The notes under the pieces are model-generated. The model was not told the origin of the DNA. It saw nothing but the letters and a program-made list of their open reading frames with translations, and ran no database searches. Positions 1 to 8,415 of a stretch of 64,000 bases of DNA are shown here, piece by piece. Source of the stretch: DASZVB01 sp036272055. GTDB taxonomy: Bacteria; Myxococcota_A; Polyangia; Polyangiales; Polyangiaceae. How positions within the stretch are numbered: the stretch's first letter is position 1; the number at the start of each line of letters is the position of its first letter. The stretch lies in NCBI GenBank assembly GCA_036272055.1, contig DATAZL010000112.1, positions 1 through 64,000 of the forward strand, given 5' to 3'. The position numbers and the translations under genes were made by a program.

Positions 1-1
1 C

Positions 2-568
2 GCGCGAAATAAGCGGCTCTACATCGAGGTTCGCTCCGTCCTCGACGAGGTGGAGAAGGCTGGAGGCCAATCGACGCCGCCCCAGGCTGCGCGACTCGCC
101 GCGCGCGAGGCGGAAATTGCCGCGCAGAAGCCGGAGCTCGACGAGGCGGCACACGAGGTTGCGCTCGCACGAGCGACGCTGGCGACGGCGGAGACCGCCG
201 GCAAGGAGCTGCTTCGCCGTGCACGCGACGTCGAGCGACGTCGGTCGCTGCTCGCGACGGAAGCTCAGCGGCAGATCGGCGCTCAGAGCCGCGGCGTGAA
301 CGAGGCCGAGACGCATCGCTCCGACGCTGCCGTCGAGGCCGCGCGCGCCGTGCTCCTGGCGCGCGGCCGCATCGTCGACGTGCCGGCGGCCACGCTCGAC
401 GCGATCGCCCGCGCCGACGACGCCGTCGCGGGCCGCGCGCGAGATCTGGAGCGCCACGTCCGCGCCATCGACGCCCACGACGCCGACGGGCTCAAGAAGG
501 GCGTGATGGTCGGCTCGGCCATCGTGTTCGTCGTCGCGATGCTCCTGCTCTTCGCCATCGGGCACTGA
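2..568 (+). CDS. Coiled-coil, C-terminally membrane-anchored hypothetical protein (5' partial)
   Basis: The frame is open to the left edge of the window (codons before the GTG at 50 read ARNKRLYIEVRSVLDE), so the start probably lies upstream. The visible ~189 residues are Ala/Arg/Glu-rich and look alpha-helical or coiled-coil for about 160 residues. They end in a single hydrophobic segment (GSAIVFVVAMLLLFAIGH) right at the C-terminus, as in a tail-anchored protein. I recognise no family or catalytic motif. If the real start is the GTG at 50, the protein would be 172 aa. Its function cannot be told from the sequence. Confidence 0.55.
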   Translation, partial: ARNKRLYIEVRSVLDEVEKAGGQSTPPQAARLAAREAEIAAQKPELDEAAHEVALARATLATAETAGKELLRRARDVERRRSLLATEAQRQIGAQSRGVNEAETHRSDAAVEAARAVLLARGRIVDVPAATLDAIARADDAVAGRARDLERHVRAIDAHDADGLKKGVMVGSAIVFVVAMLLLFAIGH

Positions 569-789
569 CGCGCGCCCTCGGCGTTCTCGACCACCTACCG
601 CCCTGCGTCCGGCGTCCCGCGCGCGCTTTACACGCCCTTTTCACGGGGAAATTCGATGTACCTCGGAGGCTCGAGATTCGTCACATCTCTTCCCTTCAAA
701 GGCGTGGGGCACGGGACCTGATTAGGGTAAGGGGCCGAGTTAGCGAGAGGGAGAGGGACAGCGAGGGGTCTCTCGAAAGGAGAATCCCG
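569..789. other. Leader of the first four-helix-bundle locus
   Basis: This 221-bp stretch holds no gene. It contains a small hairpin (CCC-TTTTCAC-GGG near 637-648), the 36-bp block at 654-689 that recurs inverted at 1752-1787, and an AGGAG at 778-782 placed 7 nt before the ATG at 790. Confidence 0.5.
654..689 (+). repeat. 36-bp block shared with 1752-1787 (inverted), copy 1
   Basis: The block begins CGATGTACCTCGGAGGCTCG and ends TTCGTCACATCTC. The reverse complement of 1752-1787 matches it at 33 of 36 positions with no gap. In both copies it points toward, and lies upstream of, a four-helix-bundle gene: 100 nt upstream here. It may be a promoter or leader element of this gene family, or one arm of a terminal inverted repeat bounding 654-1787. 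Confidence 0.65.
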
Positions 790-1140
790 ATGCTTCGTCT
801 CTATCCCGTCATTCGGTCATTCGTCGCGGACGTCGCTGAGCTCGTGCCGCGCGTCGCACACCACGATCCGGATCTCGCGCGACAGCTGCGTCGTTCGTCA
901 GCGTCCGTAGATGTTCACCGGCGAACAGCGCCGTCCCCGAAGCATCGAAGAAGCGGAACTACGCGAGCGAAGCGAGCCCGCGAAGGCGGCGGGGGGAGCA
1001 GTTCGCCGAAGGCGAAGCTGCGGGGGGCCAAGGCCCCCCTTGGTTACCTGCCGCCGCTTCGAGCGGAGCTCGAGCGCGCGTCGCAACACATCCTGGGTAC
1101 CCTCTACCGGCTGTCCTTTCCCCGGCAGATTGCTCGCTAG
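790..1140 (+). pseudogene. S23/four-helix-bundle family gene carrying an in-frame palindromic repeat cassette
   Basis: The 116-aa frame begins like an S23-type (23S rRNA intervening-sequence) four-helix-bundle protein: MLRLYPVIRSFVADVAELV, then a helix ending in RRSSASV. It ends like the C-terminus of the same family: GYLPPLRAELERASQHILG, then TLYRL. Both ends align to the convergent copy at 1162-1490 without gaps. The conserved middle (PLNLAEGAYSRGKN and about 25 following residues) is missing. In its place are about 44 Arg/Gly-rich residues encoded largely by the hairpin cassette at 963-1039. The frame stays open through the insertion, so the gene could make an altered protein or be decaying. 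A good ribosome site (AAAGGAG, 7 nt spacing) precedes the ATG. Confidence 0.6.
963..1039 (+). repeat. Triple-hairpin palindromic cassette, copy 1 (inside coding frame)
   Basis: Three stacked small palindromes follow one another: GCGAGCGAAGCGAGC; TTCGCC-GAA-GGCGAA (1002-1016); and GGGGGGCC-AA-GGCCCCCC (1022-1039). The same three elements, in the same order on the other strand and nearly base for base, occur at 29879-29962. The main difference is about 4 bp in the CCCGAAGGG hairpin between the first two. The arrangement resembles REP/BIME-type or protein-coding palindromic elements. No transposase is visible nearby. Confidence 0.75.
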
Positions 1141-1161
1141 ACGCCGTGCGAAGCACTTCTT

Positions 1162-1490
1162 TCAGAAGCGCGACTTCGTCAGACGCACGAGCGTGCCGAT
1201 CACGCGATTGAAGAGCGCGGAGAGAGCTGGATCCATGGGGCGCACCAACCGAGCGCTTGCGCGGTTTCCCAGCAAGCTGGTACCTCCCGCGCCGAAGCCG
1301 CGGCCGTCTGGAACCGCGCCTGGCGATTCTTGCCGCGGCTGTAGGCGCCCTCGGCCAGATTCAGGGGCACCGAGATCAACGCGCGCTCCATCTGATCTCC
1401 GAGCGAAGAAGAACGCGCACGCAGCTTGGGCAGAGACGGCGCAAGCTGCCGAACCAATTCGAGCACGACGGGGTAGATTTCGAGCGTCAT
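1162..1490 (-). pseudogene. S23/four-helix-bundle family protein, frameshifted
   Basis: Translation from the ATG at 1490 gives MTLEIYPVVLELVRQL, then ISVPLNLAEGAYSRGKN, then TAAASAREVPACWETAQAL. This is a typical S23/IVS four-helix-bundle core of about 110 residues. Near 1240-1255 the frame must change: the original frame reads WCAPWIQLS and runs out, while the next frame reads PMDPALSALFNRVIGTLVR and ends LTKSRF at 1162. The span is 329 bp, one base short of a multiple of three. This is either a real single-base deletion or a sequencing error. AGGAG lies 7 nt before the ATG, exactly as in the convergent copy. The two stop codons are about 20 bp apart. Confidence 0.65.
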
Positions 1491-1551
1491 AGGGGGACTC
1501 CTTTCGTGAGGTTTCGAGGACGCCCTCCTCGAATCGACGCACGCAGACGGG

Positions 1552-1616
1552 GTCCAGGCTGCGAGCGAGCGCAGCGACCGAGCACAATCGGCGAAGCCGA
1601 TTGCGAAGGCCTGGAC
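1552..1616. repeat. Nested hairpin element upstream of the frameshifted gene
   Basis: An outer inverted repeat, GTCCAGGC (1552-1559) with GCCTGGAC (1609-1616), encloses an inner perfect hairpin CAATCGGC-GAA-GCCGATTG (1585-1603) and a Ser/Arg-coding GAGCGAGCGCAGCGA stretch. The 65-bp unit lies between the shared 36-bp block and the ATG at 1490. It accounts for part of why that interval is 261 nt here but only 100 nt in the other copy. Confidence 0.6.
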
Positions 1617-1751
1617 GCCGTCGAGTACGTCGATACCCTCAAAAGTCCCGAGAGCCACTTTCCCCCGCAGCCCTTCCCCCATCACTTCGACCCGCCGCCC
1701 TTGCTCATCCACCAGCTCCCGGCTCTAGCTCTCGTTCCTCACCGGGCACCG

Positions 1752-1787
1752 GAGATCTGACGAATCTTGAGCCTCGGAGGTACATCG
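1752..1787 (-). repeat. 36-bp block shared with 654-689 (inverted), copy 2
   Basis: On the minus strand this reads CGATGTACCTCCGAGGCTCA and ends TTCGTCAGATCTC, 33/36 identical to 654-689. Just outside it on the same strand is a hairpin with a T-rich loop (ACCCGT-CTTTTTTTC-ACGGGT, 1804-1824). A weaker version of that hairpin flanks copy 1. Confidence 0.65.
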
Positions 1788-1891
1788 CAAACTTTTCCGG
1801 GAGACCCGTGAAAAAAAGACGGGTGACGACCCCCTCAAGAGTCGTGTGAAACGGACGCCGGATTTCACGGGTCGACGAGAGACGGTCACCG

Positions 1892-1903
1892 CCCCGCGCG
1901 GGG
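1892..1903. terminator. GC palindrome directly after the PilZ gene stop
   Basis: The perfect palindrome CCCCGCGCGGGG abuts the stop codon (1904-1906) of the minus-strand PilZ gene. There is no T-tract, so it is only a candidate termination hairpin. Confidence 0.25.
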
Positions 1904-2341
1904 TCACCCTGATGGTTTGATGATGCCGAGCGCTTCTTGGCGGCGCGAGAGTTCGTCTATTTCTTGCTCGCTGCCGGTGAGGGGCGCGTCGAATTCGACG
2001 CCGATCTCCCAGGGCCAGACGTCGGAGAGGGATTTCTCTCTGCGGTCGGCGCGTACGACGCGACCCGCTGCCTGCACGGGCGGCTGATCTTCGCCCTTCA
2101 CGTAGAGGAGGAGCTGGACGGCGAGCCCGCTCGACAGCTCCGCTCGCGCGAAGAGACGCGCGCCACGGACGCTGACGTCGCGGATGAGCGCGAGATCGTG
2201 CGCGTCGTTCGTGGAGTCGAGGTACGTCGGAATGCAGGCGATGCGCCGCGGTACGACCCGCCGTTCTTCCACCGGGAGATGGTCCGCCGCGCACCGGGCG
2301 GCTGTCAACGCGGCTCGTGAGACGGCGCAGATCCGCGGCAC
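1904..2341 (-). CDS. PilZ-domain protein (putative c-di-GMP effector)
   Basis: This 145-aa protein has a PilZ domain over roughly residues 27-130. The c-di-GMP-binding signature is present: RxxxR (RVVPR) near residue 29, followed after the first strand by DxSxxG (RDVSVRGARL). Hydrophobic beta-strands (VQLLLYVKG, AAGRVVRAD, WEIGVEFDAPL) follow. PilZ proteins bind cyclic di-GMP and in myxobacteria often act in motility or envelope regulation. No partner domain is attached, so the output is unknown. The start is a GTG; the first ~25 residues are not part of the domain and the true start may be internal. It reads toward the repeat locus and is not obviously in an operon. Confidence 0.75.
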   Translation of the reverse strand: MPRICAVSRAALTAARCAADHLPVEERRVVPRRIACIPTYLDSTNDAHDLALIRDVSVRGARLFARAELSSGLAVQLLLYVKGEDQPPVQAAGRVVRADRREKSLSDVWPWEIGVEFDAPLTGSEQEIDELSRRQEALGIIKPSG

Positions 2342-2399
2342 CGCCTCACTGCCGACGGCGCGACCTTCGGCGCGCCGTCATTGTCGCAGAATCGCGAGC

Positions 2400-3956
<1,557 letters not shown>

Positions 3957-4036
3957 CGGGAGCGCGGGTACCACAGGGGGCGCGCCGAGTCAGCAGGGGC
4001 GACGCCGGAACCTGCACAAGCGCGCAGCCACGCCGC

Positions 4037-5176
4037 TCAGGGCGGATCGACGTAGTCGACCTCGACGTCCCGGTGAGTCCGGAATCGTGTTCGGCCGGGA
4101 GCGCGCTCGACGACGTAATCGGGGCCGGCAGGGACCTTTCCCATGCCGCCCGGGGTGTCGACGATGAACTTCGGTAACGCGATCCCCGAGAGGCGGCCCT
4201 GGAGCTCCCCCATGATGCGAACTCCGGTGGCGAGCGGGGTCCGGAGGTGCCCGGTGCCGCGGACCGGGTCGGCCTGGAGCAGGTAATACGGCCTCACGCG
4301 CTCGCGGACGAGGCCACGGAAGAGGGTCGACAGGGTGGCCGCGTCGTCGTTCACCCCACGGAGTAACACGGTGTGATTCATCACCGGGAAGCCGGCGTCG
4401 GCGAGTCGACGGCACGCGAGCCGCGACGCCTCCGTGAGCTCCTTCGGGTGATTGAAATGCGTCATGACCCAGAGCGGGTGGTGCGGCTTCAGCGCATTCA
4501 GGAGCTCCGATGTGATCCGCTGCGGCAGCGCGACGGGGACGCGCGTCGCGAGCCGGATCGTCTCGACGCTCGGCACGTCGCGCAGCGCGCGCACGACGCG
4601 GACGAGCCGATCCGTCGCCATTGCCAGCGGATCTCCGCCGCTGATGATCACGTCGCGCACCTCGGGGTGGGCGCGCAGGTACTCGAACGCGCCGGCGAGC
4701 CGCTCGAGCGACGTCGCGCCGCCGCCGGCCCCAACGAGACGGCTCCGCGTGCAGAAGCGGCAGTACACCGCGCAGCGATCGGTCGCGATGACGAGCGCGC
4801 GATCCGGATAGCGCCGGACGAGGTGCGGCGCCGCCTCGTGCGCCTCTTCACCGAGCGGATCGCGCAGATCTCCCGGCACCTCGCGCGACTCTGCGGCGTG
4901 GGGAACGACCTGGCGTCGAATGGGACACGACGGATCGTCGCGATCGACGAGGCCGAGGTAATACGGCGTGATCGACATCGGGAGCCCGGCGTGTTCCGCC
5001 GCGAGCGCGCCCGCGCGTTCGTCGTCGGTGAGCGTGATGGCCCGGTCGAGCTCGCTCGTCGTGCGGACGGCGTTCTGGAGCTGCCAGCGCCAGTCCTGCG
5101 GCTTTCGCGGCGCGGCGCGCTTGCCGGCGCGGACCGCGACCGGTTCGGGAGCGACGACGGAGAGAGCGCGCGTCAC
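4037..5176 (-). CDS. KamA-family radical SAM lysine 2,3-aminomutase
   Basis: The 379-aa protein has the radical SAM cluster motif CAVYCRFC (Cys135, Cys139, Cys142), the SAM-contact motif SGGDPL near 179-184, and the PLP-lysine region PKFIVDTPGGMGKVP (Lys336). These fit the lysine 2,3-aminomutase family, which converts L-lysine to beta-lysine, or EpmB-like enzymes acting on elongation factor P. The length is between clostridial KamA (about 416) and EpmB (about 340). Neither epmA nor efp lies nearby, so the role is open. The GTG start overlaps the stop of the upstream parvulin gene by 4 bp (GTGA), which suggests translational coupling. Confidence 0.85.
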   Translation of the reverse strand: MTRALSVVAPEPVAVRAGKRAAPRKPQDWRWQLQNAVRTTSELDRAITLTDDERAGALAAEHAGLPMSITPYYLGLVDRDDPSCPIRRQVVPHAAESREVPGDLRDPLGEEAHEAAPHLVRRYPDRALVIATDRCAVYCRFCTRSRLVGAGGGATSLERLAGAFEYLRAHPEVRDVIISGGDPLAMATDRLVRVVRALRDVPSVETIRLATRVPVALPQRITSELLNALKPHHPLWVMTHFNHPKELTEASRLACRRLADAGFPVMNHTVLLRGVNDDAATLSTLFRGLVRERVRPYYLLQADPVRGTGHLRTPLATGVRIMGELQGRLSGIALPKFIVDTPGGMGKVPAGPDYVVERAPGRTRFRTHRDVEVDYVDPP

Positions 5177-6174
5177 TTCTTCCCCTCCGGCGCGGGCACC
5201 GCGATCTTCGCGAGGGCCGCCTCGTCTATCTTCACCGGGAAGCGCGCCCGGAGCTCCTTCTCGAAGGTCGCCTCGGCAGTGTGGAGGTGCTGCTGCGCGA
5301 TGAGCACGCGGATCGTTCGATCGGCGTCCTCGAGCGAGCGATCCCGCGCCGCGCTCTCGGCGGTCAAGCGGAGGACGTGAAAGCCGCTCGACTGGACGAC
5401 GTGCCCGAGCACGTCCCCGGCCTTCTCGATCTCGAACGCCGCGGCGCGGAGCGGCTCGGGCACGCGCGCGTTGTCGTTCTTGCCGAACGACGGAGGCGTC
5501 ACGAGCCCGAGATCACCGACCAGCTCGTCGGGAAGATCCGCCGCCGGCTTCTCGAGCGAGCTCTTTCGCACGAGCTCGCCCCACTGCTTCGCCGTCGTTC
5601 CGCGCGCTGAAGCGAGAACGTGCTCTGCGGTCACCGCGTCGCGCACCACGATGTGCGAGATGCGCCGTCGCTCCGGCTCCTTGAAGTCGGCCCGATGCGA
5701 GTCGTAATACGCGCGGACGTCGCCGGCCGGGATCTGCTCGAGCGGCGGCTGCTTGCTCCGTATCTCGGCGAGCACCTCGTCGCGCAGGATCTGCCGCTCG
5801 AGCTCCCTGGCTTCTGGCCGATCGGCGAGACCGCGCCGCTCCGCCTCCTTCGAGAGAAGCTCGACGTCGACGAGCTCCTTCAAGAGTTGCTCGCGACGGT
5901 CGGGGGTCTGGTAACGCGCGCGCTCGATACGATCCATGCCGTCGAGCACCGCGACGTAGTCGCCCAGGGTGATCGTCCGGTCTCCCACCTTCGCGAGGAC
6001 GCGGACGGAGAGGTCCGCAGGGAGCGCGCCGCTCACCGACGACGACGTCGCGGGCGTGCCGCCACCTGCCGGCGCGTCACGGTGACACGCCGGGGTCGAG
6101 ATGAGCGCGACGCCGAGGAGCGCCCGAACGAGCCACGCCGGCGACCGCCGGACGCGGGCGGAAGCGGACGACAT
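5173..6174 (-). CDS. Parvulin-type peptidyl-prolyl isomerase, probable lipoprotein (SurA/PpiC-like)
   Basis: The 333-aa protein starts with a basic n-region and hydrophobic core (WLVRALLGVALISTPAC), with Cys30 as a possible lipidation site, although Pro at -2 is not ideal. Residues ~55-150 are a SurA-like helical chaperone region (VAVLDGMDRIERARYQTP, LVDVELLSKEAERRGL). Residues ~160-290 are a parvulin domain (RRISHIVVRDAVTAEHVLA, DLGLVTPPSFGK, SGFHVLRLT). Such proteins help fold outer-membrane or secreted proteins in the periplasm. It is the first gene of a two-gene unit with the aminomutase; the two functions have no obvious link. Confidence 0.85.
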   Translation of the reverse strand: MSSASARVRRSPAWLVRALLGVALISTPACHRDAPAGGGTPATSSSVSGALPADLSVRVLAKVGDRTITLGDYVAVLDGMDRIERARYQTPDRREQLLKELVDVELLSKEAERRGLADRPEARELERQILRDEVLAEIRSKQPPLEQIPAGDVRAYYDSHRADFKEPERRRISHIVVRDAVTAEHVLASARGTTAKQWGELVRKSSLEKPAADLPDELVGDLGLVTPPSFGKNDNARVPEPLRAAAFEIEKAGDVLGHVVQSSGFHVLRLTAESAARDRSLEDADRTIRVLIAQQHLHTAEATFEKELRARFPVKIDEAALAKIAVPAPEGKK

Positions 6175-6337
6175 TGGCGCCGAATACTACGACCTCACAC
6201 GGCTGTCACGCCGCCGCCCTCGCGGAACCCGAAAACCGGAAACCTTCGGCGGCGAACGGCGAGGCTCCCGAGCCGACTCGCTCGGCATCGACTTCCGTCG
6301 TTGCGGCAAACTGGGGTGAGCGCTAAGGGACGTGGCT

Positions 6338-7072
6338 GTGAACGTTCACCCTGAAAAGCCCCTCCGGTACCAGCGAGTCGTCATCAAACTGAGCGGCGAA
6401 GCGCTCTGTGGAAGAGACGGCGGCTTCGGGATCGACACCCACACCCTGAAGAGCACCTCGGTCGAGCTCGGCGAGGTGCATCGCACCGGCGTGCAGATCG
6501 GCATCGTCGTCGGCGGCGGCAACATCTTCCGCGGCCTTCGCGGCGCGAGCGAAGGCATGGACCGCGCGCAGAGCGACTACATGGGCATGCTCGCGACCGT
6601 CATCAACTCGCTGGCCCTGCAAGACTCGCTCGAGCGCGAGGGCATTCCGACACGGGTCATGACCGCCCTCGAGATCAAGCAGGTGGCCGAGCCGTACATC
6701 CGGCGCCGCGCGATCCGGCATCTCGACACCGGCCACGTCGTGATCTTCGCGGCGGGCACCGGCAATCCGTACTTCTCGACCGACACCGCCGCAGCCCTCC
6801 GCGCCATGGAGATCCGCGCCGACGCGCTGCTCAAGGCGACCAAGGTCGAGGGCATCTACGACCGCGACCCGAAGCGCCACGCCGAGGCGAAGATGTTCCA
6901 GACGGTGAGCTACGACCGCTTCCTGAGCGATCACCTCGCGGTCATGGACTCGACGGCGGTGACGCTCTGCCGCGAGAACGGCATGCCGATCCGCGTCTTC
7001 AAGATGGACCCGGGGAACATCAAGCGCGTCTGCTTCGGGGACGACGTCGGCACCACCGTCACCGACGGCTGA
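6338..7072 (+). CDS. pyrH: UMP kinase
   Basis: This is a bacterial-type UMP kinase of the amino-acid kinase fold (UMP + ATP to UDP + ADP), essential for pyrimidine nucleotide synthesis in the cytosol. Visible motifs are VVIKLSGEAL at the N-terminus, GGGNIFRG, ADYMGML-like SDYMGMLATVINSLALQD, FAAGTGNPYFSTDTAAALRA, LLKATKVEGIYDRDPK and VMDSTAVTLCRENGMPIRVF. The length (244 aa) is normal. AAGGGA at 6325-6330 lies 7 nt before the GTG at 6338, which favours it over the GTG at 6332. The usual neighbours rpsB, tsf and frr are absent. Confidence 0.95.
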   Translation: MNVHPEKPLRYQRVVIKLSGEALCGRDGGFGIDTHTLKSTSVELGEVHRTGVQIGIVVGGGNIFRGLRGASEGMDRAQSDYMGMLATVINSLALQDSLEREGIPTRVMTALEIKQVAEPYIRRRAIRHLDTGHVVIFAAGTGNPYFSTDTAAALRAMEIRADALLKATKVEGIYDRDPKRHAEAKMFQTVSYDRFLSDHLAVMDSTAVTLCRENGMPIRVFKMDPGNIKRVCFGDDVGTTVTDG

Positions 7073-7083
7073 GCCCGCTCAGC
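7068..7083. terminator. Small hairpin spanning two convergent stop codons
   Basis: GCTGAG-CCCG-CTCAGC covers both the pyrH stop (7070-7072) and the response regulator stop (7079-7081). It lacks a T-tract and is a weak bidirectional terminator candidate. Confidence 0.25.
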
Positions 7084-7825
7084 GCTCGAATATCTCGACG
7101 GCGACGCGGTAACCGGCGGCGCCCGGCACCGTCTCGACGAGAGCGGCGTAGGCGCCGAGGGCGGCGCGGAGGTTCGTGACATGGCTGTAGACGCTGCGAA
7201 CGGCGCCGTCGTCGTTCCGGTTCAGGGCCTCGCTCGCGATCTGCTGCGGTGACGCGGGACGGCCCTCGCGCGCCGCGAGAAACGCGAGGATCGACCGCTC
7301 CGCGCGGCGCAATCGGTGCCGCCCGGTCGGCGTTTCGAGGTCGCGCTCGAACAGGGTGAAGGGACCGAAGGCGAGCGGCTGTGCCGCGCCGTCGAGCGCC
7401 GACGACTGTGGCCAGCGCTCGCTGTGTGCGGTCTTCTCGCGCCGCGCGTCGAGCAGCGCCACCAGGTCGCGTAGCGTCTGCTCATCGTCGGGCTTCGCCA
7501 TGGGGACGGCGCCGCCGCGGAACGCGAGCGCGGCGAGCTCCGACGTCATCCAGTTGGAGACCATCGCCACCGCGGGCGGCGGCTCCAGCTTTCGCAGATC
7601 GGGAAGAAGATCGACGCCGACGCCGTCGGCGAGCTTGTTGTCGACGAACGCGTACGCGCAGGGCTGCTCGCGCCACCGCGCGAAGAGCGCCCGCGCCTCG
7701 GCGAGCGACGTGGCGACGACCATGGAGAAGCCGCAGCTCCGGAAGAGCCTTTCGAGCGCACGAACCGCGTCAATCTCATCTTCGACCAGCAAGATTCTCG
7801 CGGCACCGTCTCGATATGGGCTCAC
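7079..7825 (-). CDS. Response regulator, receiver plus winged-helix output domain (OmpR/PhoB-like)
   Basis: The 248-aa protein has a receiver domain (ILLVEDEIDA, acidic pair Glu15/Asp16; phosphoacceptor Asp62 in FVDNKLADG; Ser90; Lys111 in PMAKPDDE). A linker follows, then a C-terminal winged-helix-like region (residues ~170-245: LRRAERSILAFLAAREG, VRSVYSHVTNLRAALG, VETVPGAAGYRV) with the layout of OmpR/PhoB effector domains. It probably binds DNA when phosphorylated. No histidine kinase gene is adjacent, so it is an orphan regulator. The start codon is GTG. It is convergent with pyrH, with only 6 bp between stop codons. Confidence 0.85.
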   Translation of the reverse strand: MSPYRDGAARILLVEDEIDAVRALERLFRSCGFSMVVATSLAEARALFARWREQPCAYAFVDNKLADGVGVDLLPDLRKLEPPPAVAMVSNWMTSELAALAFRGGAVPMAKPDDEQTLRDLVALLDARREKTAHSERWPQSSALDGAAQPLAFGPFTLFERDLETPTGRHRLRRAERSILAFLAAREGRPASPQQIASEALNRNDDGAVRSVYSHVTNLRAALGAYAALVETVPGAAGYRVAVEIFER

Positions 7826-8415
7826 GATTTCTTAAGCTCCGGTTCCTCATCACTCCATCAGACACTGGCGGTCCTCACCGCCCGTCCCGAGACTACACAG
7901 TCATTCGCGTGAACACACGCACCGAAGCGCGCGGGTCTCCGCTGGTTATCGCGGTGAATCGCACCCGAAATCTGGGGTCGATCCGTCCCTTGATTTGAAC
8001 TCGTTTTGAACTCGAGCAGAGGCGAGAAGGTTTAAACTCCCTCCGCGTCACCGGGGGGGTGACAGAAAGCCGTGGCGCGTACGGTTCATCCGATTCGTTC
8101 GGAGCGTGCGCGAGGCGTCGGAGAGCGCACGCCGAGCCCGTCGACTTCGTCTCGCATCGACGCTTGAAGCTGTCACGTGTGTGGACGAACTCGACCGCAC
8201 GAGCACGCGCGCCGGGGCCTCGGCCCCGACCAGGCGCCTCGGACCACGTAATTCACGCTCTCGGTGGTGCGCTGCCGAGCGACCGAAAGAGCTCAGATTT
8301 CGCTATTTCGGCGGCTAGACGAGCACCTGACCGCGTCAAGGCGTCGCAGGCAGCACCTCCTTCGCCGGGGAGCGTTGCCCGAGGGTCGGGGGGCGCCTAA
8401 GGTTGGCCGCGAAAC
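7826..8415. other. 590-bp intergenic region between the response regulator and ccmF-like gene
   Basis: I see no convincing gene. The part next to the regulator (7826-8045) is less GC-rich than its surroundings and contains a short direct repeat, TTGAACTCG/TTTTGAACTCG, near 7996-8015. A hairpin GTCACC-GGGGG-GGTGAC lies at 8047-8063. This region probably carries promoters for the divergent genes on either side, but I could not place them. Confidence 0.4.

Noticed and set aside
654..1787. A classical insertion sequence bounded by terminal inverted repeats
   Set aside because: No transposase is encoded between the blocks, and I see no target-site duplication. The inverted blocks are kept as a repeat finding, not as an IS.
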